Position numbers and translations under genes: made by a program
NCBI GenBank assembly: GCA_021229015.1
Contig: CM037778.1
Coordinates: 81,044,204-81,108,203, forward strand
Reading direction: 5' to 3'
Length of the DNA stretch: 64,000 nt
Origin: Solen grandis
Taxonomy: Eukaryota; Mollusca; Bivalvia; Adapedonta; Solenidae
Notes under the pieces: model-generated
Seen by the model: the letters and a program-made list of their open reading frames with translations, nothing else
Databases searched by the model: none
Told to the model about the DNA's origin: nothing
Part shown: positions 23,317 through 34,783 of the stretch, one piece after another
Layout of the letters: the number at the start of each line of letters is the position of its first letter
Position numbering within the stretch: position 1 is the stretch's first letter

Positions 23317-23479
23317 TTTAAATATTTGATGGAGATAATGGTGAGAAAGAGGAGGATGAAAAACATAAAAATCATTTGCATTCTTTAATTATATATTCAG
23401 TCCAGGTTTGTAATTAACACCTTTTGAGTTTTTGGTATCAGACATTATGTTTGCTAATTAATATGCCATTTTTTTCCAG

Positions 23480-23582
23480 TCATCTAGATTAATGACTCAG
23501 TTGGAAGACTTTGCAATACAGAACAATGTAGGGGCAGGAGCACTAAAGAATGTATTCAAAAGTTTACTCTCCGTGCCAAACA
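23480..23582 (+). CDS. COMMD7: COMMD7 exon 3
   Basis: 103 nt between TTTTTTTCCAG and AAACA|GTAAGT: 34 codons plus one base. The peptide reads SSRLMTQLEDFAIQNN then GALKNVFKSLLSVPN. It matches the vertebrate COMMD7 stretch FLAQLSEFATTNQISLGSLR then SIVKSLLLVPNG in length, spacing and most hydrophobic positions. It leaves in phase 1. The remaining exons, which would encode the rest of the helical part and the COMM domain (about 120 residues), are not found downstream in this window. They are probably in or beyond the assembly gap at 36339. Confidence 0.85.
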
Positions 23583-23629
23583 GTAAGTTATCTAACTTTT
23601 GTATTCACACCTTTCATATTCTGGCTTAT

Positions 23630-24912
23630 TAAGTCTCCCAAACGAAGTTTGGAGACTTATTGTTTTTATTCCGTTTCTTCTTCTTCTTTCTCGTGCCGGC
23701 AACTTTGTACGGGCCATATCTCAGAGGCTGCTTGACCTATCTTTACAAAAATTCACACACTAATAGTCCTCAATGTGGGGCCTCCCTGATTTTTGTGAAT
23801 GGGGGGTCCTTGGGGGTCAGGTTCCCGCCCCTCAAAGATGAATTTTTGCATAAAAAATGTACTTTGGTTAAATATTTCAAATTTTCAACCCTGAATCATT
23901 TATGGTTTTGTTTCTTAAAATGAAAAGATTGAATAGTACTACATGTACTAAGATGTCACAAAGGTCACCCAGGGGCAGGCCCTGCCCCCTCAAATTTACT
24001 TATCACCTTATATCTCAAAAACTGTTCAGATCCCCACCCCTTAACCATATGTATTCCTGTTCCTCATGATGAGACAGATTGAATGGCACTACTTTGGTAT
24101 CCACCGAGGTCAACCAGGGGCAGACACCACCCCCTCAAATTTACTTACATCTCAAAACCTCTTCAGATCCCCATCCTAAACCATATATATTCCTATTCCT
24201 CATGATGAGTTAGATTGAATGGTACTTCCTTTAAGTTCACATGGATCACCAAGGTGTCAGGCCCCACCCCTCAATTTTACTTATGACCTTATATCTCAAA
24301 AAAGGTTCAGATCCCCACCCCTTAACCATATATATTCTTGTTCCTCATGATGAGACAGATTGAATGGCACTACTTTGGTGTCCCCAGAGGTCACCCAGGG
24401 GCAGGCCTTGCCCCCTCAAATTTACTTATCACCTTTTACATCTCAAAAACTGTTCAGATCCCCACCCCTTAACCATATATATTCCTATTCCTCACCGGTG
24501 AGACAGATTGGGTGCTACTTCTCTTATGTACACATGGGTCATAAAGAGTCAGGCCCCACCCCCTCAATTTTAATTATGATCCTATATCTCAAAACTGTTC
24601 AGATCCCCACTGGGTTATTTCTTAACCCTTTCCCTCATAGAGGAAACCATGAAAAGACCAATGCGAACAGCATAAAACCAGATCAGCCTGTGAGTAACTC
24701 GCAGGCTGATCAGGTTTTATGCTGTTCGCAGCTCCTCAGTGGTCTGGTAATGAGGATTTTACAATTAAATTTGGTAAGGTTTGAGTTTGGCTTTCTGCAG
24801 ATCAGGCTTTATGTGGTACCTATTGAGTGTGTCAAAATGAGTCTATATGAGGGAAAGGGTTAAACTTCGTTTAGGAGACTAAGTAACAGTTAACTGTTAC
24901 AATTATTATTTG
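23630..24912 (+). mobile_element. HINE-like element, family H2, with nested TTAA MITE
   Basis: 5' tip TAAGTCTCCCAAACGAAGTT with its palindromic partner TTTGGAGACTTATTG, then ATTCCGTTTC(TTC)n and GTGCCGGCAACTTTGTACGG. Four or five units of about 150 bp follow (ACTGTTCAGATCCCCACCCC). The end has AAACTTCGTTTAGGAGACT, the hairpin GTAACAGTTAACTGTTAC and AATTATTATTTG|TT. It starts 48 bases after COMMD7 exon 3. Confidence 0.8.
24622..24863 (+). mobile_element. TTAA MITE copy 1 (piggyBac-like), hairpin-bearing
   Basis: 242 bp bounded by TTAA and the inverted repeats CCCTTTCCCTCATA / TATGAGGGAAAGGG. Inside is a long near-perfect hairpin (arms GCGAACAGCATAAAACC... and ...GGTTTTATGCTGTTCGC, loop near AGTAACT). 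It is nested in an H2 element. TTAA target duplications are the hallmark of piggyBac-class transposition; membership is inferred. Confidence 0.85.
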
Positions 24913-26284
24913 TTATTCAAACTTTGGTCTGTTAAATATTCATTTTGCCACCATTGCTTTAGGGAGGTATCTTGGTTTTTTATGCACTTACAGTGGTGCT
25001 ATTGTATCAGTTGTCAAAAATAGCGTATATTATTCGTATCGCATCGTAACGTATCCTATTGCATCCAGTCGTATTAAGTATAATGAACAGGATCTTATCA
25101 CATCGTATCGTATAGCATTGGTATATTGTAAATCGTATATCGCCCATCACATAATGTTTATTGTATCGAATCACTCTAAAAATGGGCTGTTTAAGTTTCG
25201 GGACACTTTTTTTTATTTATTTATTATATTTTTTTAGAAAATAATTATTCTTTGTGTCTCTAAATTTATGTATTAATTATGTATTATAAATTATATTATG
25301 TAGTTTATTATTATTATTATTTGTTTTATTATAGTAACATTTTTTTTACTTTTTATGTACCGGTTTATACATGTTTAGCGGCCTACGTGACTTTCTGCAG
25401 CAGACGCCATGCGTTGTTAAGCAATTTAATGCATGTGTGAAAAATATGTATTCGAAAGCATTATACTGATATTTAAGTATACGCTGGGCTACATTCATGT
25501 CTATATGTTTACTTGATGTGTTAGATCAAAATTTTCTTGACTAGCATGTCTGAAAACTAACAAGTTAAATCTGCCTAATCATGCACCATCAAACTCCAAT
25601 TTCGTCCAAGATGTTGCTTCCTTGGAATAAGTTTTTTTCCGGAACTTTTTTTTCTGCAGTGTTCACTTACACATTGAAAAAGATAATCAGAACTTAAACA
25701 TACAGAGCGGTGTCAGGTATTTCCAGATATCGGCTTTTCTCAGATTCTGCTGCATTTTATCCCCAAATTGTAAAGATATTCATATTTTAAGTGCATTCCC
25801 ATGTAACTTGAATCCCCCTTTCCGTCTTTTGATATTTACGAACCATGTACACTTAAACCTTGGGGATAAATAAATCTATTTGAAAGGTATGTATATTAAA
25901 CTACGTCCTGTTATATTGTGTGGTATGAGAGGTACTTAGAATTGATATTTTCTGCCACAAGTAAATGAGTTGATACATGTATCTTTGTGCAGAATAGACA
26001 TAAATTGTGAGAAAATGTGGTTGCAATGTGTCATATGCTTTTAAAATTGAACAATGAAAATGAAATATATATGCATATCAATTTTGATAAAATATGTTAA
26101 CAAAATATAACAGACAGACAGATAGATAGATTGCAGATGACAATAAAAGGAGAACATATAAATTAACTCTTATTTTCATTGATATATGTAATACTTAGTA
26201 TTGTCTGATATAGGAAGTAACTAGGTCTATAAGACAGATATAAACATACATGCGATTATGATGATCCCCTCCTCTCTCTCTCTC

Positions 26285-26640
26285 TCATCGGTTCGAATAA
26301 GCAATATAATATTGGGAAGTCTTGGATTCGAATCCCAGCCGGGGCACATTTCTCCAATGATCGCGTCAAACCAAAGACGTATACAATTTGTACAAGATTC
26401 ATCCTTGTCTTGCACTCGGCAAATTGGGGTTGCTATGGGAACTTGGAGAACTCAGTACTGGTTCCCCCATGTATCAGTGCTATTTCTTGGACACGTAAAA
26501 GAGCCAATGAGTCTTTTTGCGAAATGAGCTAGGGAATTGCACCTGGATATCCATCCACTGTCTTTTCCGATGCTGTCTTTTAAAAAAAAAAAAAAAGCAA
26601 ACAAAAACAACAACAACAAAAAAACAGGATCCCATTCATG
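26285..26640 (+). mobile_element. SINE-like element with B box and A-rich tail (family D)
   Basis: A B-box-like GGATTCGAATCCCAGCC at 26326 is followed by about 230 bp of body and an A-rich tail (26580-26622). A CTCTCTCTC microsatellite lies just upstream (26268-26286). The A box is not clear, so the 5' limit is uncertain. Confidence 0.45.
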
Positions 26641-27836
26641 TTGCCATTATATAATCAGAAAATGATTGCTAGCCATTACAATAGAAGATTAAAAGGACAA
26701 CAGAGGAATCTACCAGACAACAATAACATGACTACAATTTTCTGCCATTAATTAATTTCATTCATATGTTTGGTTTATTTTATACACATTATACCATTAT
26801 GAAATTATTTTTTTAAAATTAAATATTCATTATAGAAATATTACATTCCGAAATGGAAAACATTCTATCAGTATATTTCCATACCGAATCTCCTTGATGA
26901 TGATATAAATAGTAAAAAAACGTGTTTTTTTTGTTGTTTTTTTTGGTTCTTTACAACTAAAAGACTAATGGACTTTTTAAAATTATTGTAATCACATACA
27001 AGTAAGTCTTAGAATATTCTTATGATTGATAAAAAAAATGAAAATATTTTGATTGTTAAAACAGTGAGTAAAATAATTATAGTGATTTAGCAAATATAGT
27101 TATTTTATAGGAACAAATGATTTGTACTTATTTTAAGGTTGAAAGCATGGGACCACCTTAAAAGTTATTTGCAGATTAATTAGATTTTCTGCTATCTTTT
27201 TCGGAGAAAAATGGATTAGAGGTTAAACATCACACAAGAAATAGAAACAAATTTGTTTTGTAAGTACGTTAACAGTTGTCTAGCTACTGTTTTATTCTCT
27301 CGTGCTTTTCCCCTGTATATATATGTCATGCTATCAATTTAAATTTTATATCAAACTTCATGGGCGTGGACAAATCAGCACATAGATTTGCGTGAGTGCT
27401 AGACAATGTCGGTAAGTTTGCATTATTTAAAAAAAAAAATACATATATGTTTATAGTTGAGACAAAATACTGAATAAACAATGTTGTTTTCTTTAAAATA
27501 GAAGCTCAGTATATCCTAGTTCCTGATTGAAATTAAAAGATTAATTAATACATATGTTTTAACCACTTAGACAGTTACTTAATATATATTGGGACAACAA
27601 TAAAAAAGCCTGTGCAATTTTCAAAGCATACAGAAGATTTACTTATTAATGAGAAATCTCTTGTTTGATACTTTCTTAATACTCTAAATATCATCTGTAG
27701 TATGTATTCTGTGGGTTTATGTAAAACTTGATAAACATATTTTCCTGATGATTTTGTGTTAATTAACAATCCTCGCAAACACGTGGTACATTTGTAAAGA
27801 AATAGATATCAGTAAACTACTGTTATCATTTGTTTT

Positions 27837-28560
27837 TAGCTCACCTGCTGAGCACAACATGCTCAAGGTGAGCTTTTGTGATCGCCCTTTGTCCGTCGCA
27901 TGATGTGCGTTGTGCGACATCAACAATTTGGTTTGTTAACACTCTAGAGGCCATATTTTTAGGCCAATCTTCATGAAACTTGGTCAGAATGTTTGTCTCC
28001 ATAAAATCTTGGTCAAGTTCAAATTTGGGTCATGTGGGGTCAAAAAGTAGGTCACGAGGTCAAATCTTATAAAAACCTTGTTAACACTCTAGAGGCCACA
28101 TTTTTGGTCCAATCTTCATGAAACTAGGTCAGAATGTTTGTTTTCATAAAATCTTGGACAAGTTTGAAATTGGGTCATGTGGGGTCAAAAAACTTGTCAT
28201 GGGGTCAAATCTTATAAAAACCTTGTTAACTCTCTGGAGGCCACATTTTTGGCCCAATCTTTATGAAACTTGATCAGAATGTTTGTTTCCATAAAATCTT
28301 GGACAGGTTTGAAATTGGGTCATGTGGGGTCAAAAAGTAGGTCATGAGGTCAAATCTTAGAAAAACCTTGTTAACACTCTAGATGCCACATTTTTGGCCC
28401 AGTCCTCATGAAACTTGGTCAGAATCTCTGTTTCCATAAAATCTTGGACAAGCTCGAAAGAGGGTCATGTGGGGTCAAAAAGTAGGTCAATATGAAAAAT
28501 CCAACATACGTTGGTCATTTATAATCAGGTGAGCGATTCAGGGCCATCATGGCCCTCTTG
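27837..28560 (+). mobile_element. HINE-like element, family H1, 145-bp units
   Basis: Tip TAGCTCACCTGCTGAGCAC with partner GTGAGC, GTCCGTCGCATGATGTGCG, then four units of about 145 bp that are the reverse-oriented equivalents of those at 2666-3373 (AGAGGCCACATTTTTGG, AAACTTGGTCAGAATGTTTG). The end is ATCAGGTGAGCGATTCAGGG, CCATCATGGCCC and TCTTG. Confidence 0.85.
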
Positions 28561-28562
28561 TT

Positions 28563-29759
28563 TAGCTCACCTGAGCACATGTGCTCAGGGTGAGCTATTA
28601 GGATCGATGAATGTCCGTCGTCCGTCCATCTGTCCGTCGTCCACAATTAGTTTGTTTTCACTCTAGCATCTTCATTTCTTAAGCAATCATCTTCAAACTT
28701 TATGACACTGTTTATTACCATAACCTTTTGGATAAGTTCGATTTTGGCTGATATCAGCCTGTTAAGTCAGGAGTAATGCCCCTTTTAATATTATAAAATG
28801 CCAATATTCAGTTTGTTTGCACTCTAGCATCTTCATTTCTAAAAAAATCATCTTCAAACTTTATGACACTGTTTATTACCATAATATCTTGGCCAAGTTC
28901 GATTATGGCTGATATCAGCATATTAGGGCAGGAGAAATGCCCCTTTTAATATTAAAAAATGCCTGATTTTAGTTTGTTTGCACCCTAGCATCTCCTTTTC
29001 TTAAGCAATCATCTTCAAACTCTATGACAATGTTTATAGCCATATTCTTTTGGGCAAGTTCAATTATGGTTGATATCGGTCAATTAGGTCAGGAGTTATG
29101 CCTCTTTTGATATTAAATAAAATGTCATATTTCACTTTATTTGCACTCTAAGCATCTACATTTCTGAAATAATCATCTTCAAACTTTAGAACAATGTTCA
29201 TAGCCATATTCTCTCAGCCAAGTTCAATTTTGGCTGATATTGGCCAATTAGGTCAGGAGTTATGCCCCATTTAATGTTTAAATTTGTGTTTAAAGCCATA
29301 ATTTCTCAGTCAATTTTGACTTCAAATTTTGACCACAGGCACTGTTTAGTTCGTGGAATTATAAATGATCTCATGGATTATGTATTCAGTACAACTATGC
29401 TATAATTTAGTAACTTGTACAGGCAATTAAGGGGGCCGCCGTGGCCGAGTGGTTACAGTTGTGGACTACAAATCTCTCAGCCCCTCACCGCTGTGGATTT
29501 GAATCCCGGTAGGGACTTCGGATTTTTCATGTGAGGAAGCCTTCCAGCTGGCTTGCGGTAGGTCGGTGGTTCTTCCCAGGTACCTCTGTGTACTCGGGGT
29601 CTTCCTCATCCTGTAATTAGCTGGACGTCACTATATGATTGAAATACTATCGCAGCAACGGTAAACCCCAATACAACACCAACAATACAACAACAACAGG
29701 CAATTAAGGCAGTTTTTCTCAGGTGAGTGTCTTTAGGGCTATCTTTCTTGGCCCTCTTG
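28563..29759 (+). mobile_element. HINE-like element, family H1, 160-bp units, next to the previous copy
   Basis: It starts two T residues after the preceding element ends (CTTG|TT|TAGC). Tip TAGCTCACCTGAGCACATGT and partner CTCAGGGTGAGC, then repeated GTCCGTCGTCC. Units of about 160 bp carry CACTCTAGCATCTTCATTTC and CATCTTCAAACTTTATGACA. The end is TCTCAGGTGAGTGTCTTTAG, GGCTATCTTTCTTGGCCC and TCTTG. A SINE is inserted near its 3' end. Confidence 0.85.
29433..29695 (+). mobile_element. SINE family A, full length, 14-bp TSD
   Basis: A tRNA-like head (GCCGCCGTGGCCGAGTGGTT A box; GGATTTGAATCCCGGTAGG B box, with extra-arm spacing as in class II tRNAs) is followed by a body with AAGCCTTCCAGCTGGCTTG and GTAATTAGCTGGACGTCAC and a CAACAAC-type tail. 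Exact 14-bp duplications ACAGGCAATTAAGG flank it (29419-29432 and 29696-29709). This resembles the molluscan tRNA-derived SINEs; the exact named family is not assignable here. Confidence 0.9.
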
Positions 29760-30323
29760 TTTTTATTGCGAATGCTGTCATTATGATAATAAAATAAACA
29801 AATATATATTTATAATTCATTTTCATTAAAAAAAATCATTCTCTCATTTAATATGCTAAACGATGGTCTCCTCTACAAAGTGAGACGACAGAGTCCATTG
29901 CTTTTTCAGGGGGACCTATATTTAGTGTGTCCCCATTTCCTGTAGCTTGCTATGTTTATTTCAGTCACTTATTTCAGATAAACACACGGTTAACCAGTTA
30001 TATGTGACAGTAAATATTGTTAACAACATAATGTTTTTGCATATTGCTGAATCTTAAGATTACAGATATTATAATAATGCCATGTAAACCGTGATTACAG
30101 TGTATTGCATATTGCAGATCATGGTATCAGATTAAGAACGCATCGCATCATATCGCACAGGTATCAGATTAAGAACGCATCGCATCATATCGCACAGGTG
30201 AATCAAACCTGCTATCTAACATCGCAGATCGTATATGGCATATTGTATGGCATATTGTATATTGTTCATATTTCAATCGTATATCAATCATATTTTTTGA
30301 CAACTGATACAATAGCACCACTG

Positions 30324-30576
30324 TATCTGTCTACAATTTACTTGACCCTAGGGTCAACATTTTCCATTACTTAGCTACCACTGCATATATGCTGATGATA
30401 TTTGATTGTAGAGCAGGGCCAGTAGATCAATGATACTTTAGAGTAAAACCTCTTACTTTATACATCCCCCCCCCCCCCCCCCCAAAGTTGTAAGGGGGTA
30501 TACTGGATTCAGCTTGTCTGTCTGTCTTGCCGTCTGGCCATCTGTCGTTTGTTTTATTGTCCAGGCTATTACTAAA
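30324..30576. other. Short spacer with C-run and partial repeat
   Basis: It contains a 17-base C run (about 30467-30483) followed by GGGGGTATACTGGATTCAGC and (GTCT)n. This resembles the start of the repeat at 51960 and is probably a fragment of another interspersed family. Confidence 0.4.
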
Positions 30577-32030
30577 CAAGAGGGCCAAGATGGCCCTTGG
30601 TCGCTCACCTGAGAAAGATGATTGCTTAAGAAATAAAGATGCTTGAGTGTAAAAGTGAAATCTGGCTTTTTTTATGGTGAAATGGGCATAACTCCTAAAT
30701 TTACAAGTCAATATCAGTTATAATTGAACCCGATTGTGAGATTATGGGCATAAACATTGTCTTAAAGTTTAAAAATGATTGTTAAAAAAATGAAGTTGGT
30801 AGAGAATAAACAAAGTGAAATCTTGCATTTTTTGTATTAAAAGGGGCATAACTCCTGACCAAATGACCCATCTCAGCCAAATTGAACTCAATCGAGACAT
30901 TATGGTCATAACATGTCATAAAGTTTGAAGATGATTGCTAAAAAAAGGAAGATGCTAGAGTGTAAACAACGTGAAATATGGCTTTTTTTTATATTAAAAG
31001 GGGCATAACTCCTGACCAAATTGACGGATCTCAGCCATAATCGAACTCAATCGAGACCTTATGGTCATAAGCATTGTCATAAAGTTTGAAGATGATTGCT
31101 CAAAAGATGAAGATGCTAGAGTGTAAACAATGTGATTGGCATTTTTTATTTTAAAAGGGGCATAACTCCTGACCTAATCAACTGATCTCAGTCATAATCA
31201 AACTCAATCGAGACCTTATGGTCATAAGCATTGCCATAAAGTTTGAAGATGATTGCTCAAAAGATGAAGATGCTAGAGTGTAAACAATGTGAAATATGGC
31301 ATTTTTTGAATATTAAAAGGGGCATAACTCCTGACCTAATTGAGAATTCAGCCAAATCGAACTCAATCGAAACCTTATGGTCATAAGCATTGCCATAAAG
31401 TTTGAAGACGATTGCTCAAAAGATGAAGATGCTAGAGTGTAAACAACTTGAAATATGGCATTTTTTGAATATTAAAAGGGGCATAACTCCTGACCTAATG
31501 GTACGATATCAGCCACAATCGAACTTGGTCGTGATTTTATGGTTATAAACATTGATATAAAGTTTGAAGATAAATGCTCATGAAATGAAGATGCTAGAGT
31601 GCAAACAATGTGAAATCTGGCTTTATTGAATTTTAAAAGGGGCATAACTCCTGACCTAATGTTCCGATATCAGCCATAATCGAACTTGGCCGAGATTTTA
31701 TGGTCATAAACATTGATTTAAAATTTTAAGATAATTGCTCATGAAATGAAGATGCTAGAGTGCAAACAATGTGAAATCTGGCTTTTTTGAATTTTAAAAG
31801 GGGCATAACTCCTGACCTAATGTTCCGATATCAGCCATAATCGAACTTGGCCGAGATTTTATGGTCATAAACATTGTTTTAAAGTTTGAAGATAATTGCT
31901 CATAAAATGAAGATGCTAGAGTGCAAACGAACAAATTGTGGACGACGGTTGACGGACGGACGGACGGACGGACGACGGACATTCATCGATCCTAAAAGCT
32001 CATCCTGAGCACACGTGCTCAGGTGAGCTA
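30577..32030 (-). mobile_element. HINE-like element, family H1, eight or more 160-bp units
   Basis: On the minus strand, tip TAGCTCACCTGAGCACGTGT with partner CTCAGGATGAGC, a pure (GTCC)n run at 31944-31975, then direct units of about 160 bp with landmarks at 30951, 31112, 31269, 31428, 31590, 31751 and 31912. The left end is TCAGGTGAGCGACCAAGGGC, CATCTTGGCCC and TCTTG|TT. Its units match those of the copy at 28563. Confidence 0.85.
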
Positions 32031-32626
32031 AAAAGTAATAGAGATATCAAGATGAAACTTCATATGTGGATAGATCTTATTGAGGGGGGGGGGGGGGGGT
32101 GCAGTGACCAAAAACCATAACTCTCTCTTGCATAATTTTGGGAGTTATTGCCCTTTGTAAATTTTCATACTTAATTTTTGTCCAGACTGTAACTCAAAAG
32201 GTATCAAGATGAAACTCATATGTGGGAAGTGCAGTGACCAAGAACTGTAACTCTCATGTGCATAATTTTGGAGTTTTTTGCCCTTTGTAAATTTTTATAC
32301 CTAATTATTGTCAGGACCATAATTCAAAAAGCATAAAAGGTTTCAAGATGATACTTCATATGTGGATATATCTCATTGATGGGAAGTGCAGTGCCCAAGA
32401 ACTATAAACCTTAATCGTGTCATTTTAAAATCTCTTTGACAAAGCAGCATGCGGAGGGATTTGCACCATGACAATGGCAGTTCTAGTTTGGGTCCGTCTA
32501 AATTTATGGCTGGCAGGGGGCAGAGCCCATTTTCCATAAGATCATAAGAAATTTGTTGTTTCTTTTTCTCCCACTTATACCTGGTCCTCAGTTGAGCGAT
32601 TCCAGGGCCTTCATGGCCCTTTTGTT
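32031..32626 (+). mobile_element. Composite repeat ending in an H1-type 3' terminus
   Basis: Units with ATCAAGATGAAACTTCATATG and TTATTGCCCTTTGTAAATTT (related to the array at 20746-21660) pass into CTCAGTTGAGCGATTCCAGG, GCCTTCATGGCCC and TTTTG. There is a 16-base G run at 32083-32098. The 5' tip is absent. Confidence 0.5.
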
Positions 32627-33089
32627 CAAATGTTTTTAATTGGTTGAAAAAGTAGATCACAGGAGTTAAAAATAAATTACGAAATTGCAAACTTTGAAAA
32701 TCTTCTTGAGCTGAGATATTTTTTGTATAGCATCATCTAATGGACCTCTACCAAGTTTGTTCAATTCAGGCTCCTTGGGTCATTTATTTAACATTAAAAG
32801 CCTTATAAATATTTTTGTCAGAAACTGCAAGGCCTATAGTTTAGATACTTGGTTTTTAGCATCATCTAGTGGACATCTCTCAAGTTTGTGTATCCTTCCA
32901 ACACAAATGTAATATGGCGTTACACATAATACCACGAGTGCCTGTATAATAACAAAACATTATGCATGCACAATGTTCCAACCTATTTTCATCTGCATTT
33001 GTTTGCATTGTCAAACCAATTCTACATTGAATTATGGCATTTTTATGGGTAAGTTCCATTTTTCGTATATAGAAAATACACATTTAAAA
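32627..33089. other. COMMD7-TARBP1 interval, decayed repeat sequence
   Basis: Two short related segments (GCATCATCTAATGGACCTCT near 32730 and GCATCATCTAGTGGACATCT near 32859) about 130 bp apart suggest a decayed tandem repeat. Nothing coding. Confidence 0.4.
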
Positions 33090-34010
33090 AAATCAACTAT
33101 AATCTAAAAAATCAACATCATAGAGACATTGGTTTTTAGGATTTTTTTAATGTTCAATTTTGTTGTTGTTGGTGAAAGAATTGCTTACAGTAGTTACATT
33201 GTATCACTATTTCTTATAAGTGACATTGTTCATAGGACTGATTAAGTTTTAGATCCGCAGTAATATGGGGTGTAGTGACAGAGATGGTGGTGGGGGGGGG
33301 GGGGTGCATCTACAAGAACTTCACTATGATACAACATAAGCCTAACATCATAAAGGTAAGATAAAGCTTCCTGCCGCCGTGGCCAAGCGGTTACAGTCGT
33401 GGACTACAAATCTCTCAGCCCCTCACCGCTGTGGGTTCGAATCCCAGTAGGAACTTTGGATTTTTCATGTGAAGAAGCCTTCCAGCTGGCTTGCGGTAGG
33501 TCGGTGGTTCTACCCGGGTACCTCTGTGTACTCAGGGTCTTCCTCCACCTGTAATTAGCTGGGCGTCGCTATATGATTGAAATACTATCGCAGCGACGGT
33601 AAACCCCAATACAACAACAACTGTCATAATTGATACATAAACATTCATTTACTGTCATAATTGATACATACACATTCATTTACTGTCATAATTGATACAT
33701 ACACATTCATTTAACTCTAGATAGCCTGTCACCACAGCACAAACATTGAAGATCAGAGTAAGAAACCGGTCAATGAAAGCCCGTTTTATGTAAAAACAAA
33801 TTTTGTGAATTTATTGCATTTGTTTGTCGCTACACCCCATATTACCGCGGATCTAAAACTTAATCAGTCCTATGAACAATGTCACTTATAAGAAATAGTC
33901 ATACAATGTAACTACTGTAAGCAATTCTTTCACCAACAACAACAAAATTGAACATTAAAAAACCCCCTAAAAACCAATGTCTCTATGATGTTGATTTTTT
34001 AGTAAATGAA
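33090..34010. repeat. Fold-back structure with arms of about 175 bp
   Basis: The left arm (about 33104-33280: AATCAACATCATAGAGACAT ... TTAGATCCGCAGTAATATGG) is repeated in reverse complement at about 33828-34003 (CCATATTACCGCGGATCTAA ... CTATGATGTTGATTTTTTAG). The loop holds a SINE and three copies of a 31-bp repeat. A G run lies at 33290-33303. It could be a fold-back transposon or a local inverted duplication. Confidence 0.8.
33373..33620 (+). mobile_element. SINE family A, full length, in the fold-back loop
   Basis: Head GCCGCCGTGGCCAAGCGGTT, B box GTGGGTTCGAATCCCAGTAG, body and CAACAACAAC tail as in the copy at 29433. No clear target duplication was found. Confidence 0.85.
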
Positions 34011-34410
34011 TGTGTATGTATCAATTATGACAGTCAATGAATGTGTATGTATCAATTATGATAGTAAATGAATGTGTATGTATCAGTTATGACAGTAAAT
34101 GAATGTTTATGTATCAGTTATGACAGTCAATGAATGTTTATGTATCAATTATAACAGTCAATGAATGTTTATGTATCAATTATAACAGTCATTGAATGTG
34201 TATGTATCAATTATGATAGTAAATGAATGTTTATGTATCAGTTATGACAGTAAATGAATGTTTATGTATCAGTTATGACAGTCAATGAATGTTTATGTAT
34301 CAATTATAACAGTCAATGAATGTGTATGTATCAATTATGACAGCCATTGAATGTGTATGTATCAATTATGATAGTAAATGAATGTGTACATATTAATTAT
34401 TATAGTAAAT
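33625..34410. repeat. 31-bp minisatellite in two opposite orientations
   Basis: Three units of TGTCATAATTGATACATA plus CACATTCATTTAC lie in the loop (33622-33712). About a dozen reverse-complement units (TATGTATCAATTATGACAG, TAAATGAATG) lie outside the right arm at 34000-34410. Both period and sequence are the same; only the orientation is flipped. Confidence 0.85.
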
Positions 34411-34539
34411 GAACAGTTTAAAACCTCAATCTCGAAAGAGAAAGACAGATGTCATAGTTTTTCTTAAGAAGATTACCTCAATATATTGCAGCCAAATTTT
34501 CAAAACAGACATTCAAATCTTGAACTAATGGAAAACAGA

Positions 34540-34783
34540 AACATTTAGGGGTATCATACTATCAAGGTAGATAACTCTTGATGGAATATATTACAAGTTA
34601 TGGCCCCTTTTTAACTTAGAAATTTTGGTTAAAGTTTTGCATGCAAGGTACTTTCATGCTTATATCTCAGTATCCAGGCATGGGATTGATTTGAAATATC
34701 TTTAATATGTTTAGGGGTATCATACTACATGTATCAAGGAAGATAACACTTGATGGAATATATTACAAAGTATGGCCCTTTTT
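34540..34783 (+). repeat. H3 internal units, left piece
   Basis: TTAGGGGTATCATACTATCA and GGTTAAAGTTTTGCATGCAA units identical in kind to 21666-22975. Interrupted at 34784 by an H1 element and continued at 36122-36338. The H3 5' tip is missing. Confidence 0.75.

Larger units (their letters stand above)
24991..30323. mobile_element. 5.3-kb TIR element flanked by TA
   Basis: About 31-bp near-perfect inverted repeats begin CAGTGGTGCTATTGTATCAG (24991) and end with the complement at 30323. TA lies directly outside both ends (CTTA| and |TATC). Subterminal zones are rich in CGTATCGCATCG-like words on both sides. No transposase ORF is seen in 25200-27830, which is AT-rich. Two H1 HINEs, a family A SINE and a polyA SINE sit inside. 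CAGT ends with TA duplications suggest a Tc1/mariner-superfamily derivative. Confidence 0.75.

Noticed and set aside
18631..23582. COMMD7 exons 2 and 3 as early exons of TARBP1
   Set aside because: Phases would allow it, and I first considered it. The peptides fit COMMD7 far better in spacing and residues (FEFLIEPN, KSLLSVPN), and exon 1 also fits COMMD7.
29433..29520. Class II tRNA gene (Leu/Ser-like)
   Set aside because: It is the head of a SINE with body, tail and 14-bp target duplications; the acceptor stem does not pair.
30105..30374. Plus-strand ORF of 89 codons rich in H, I and Y
   Set aside because: It reads through subterminal repeats and the right TIR of the 5.3-kb element.
31944..31975. 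GGAC microsatellite as a regulatory element
   Set aside because: It is the (GTCC)n stretch that follows the tip in many H1 copies, so it is element sequence.
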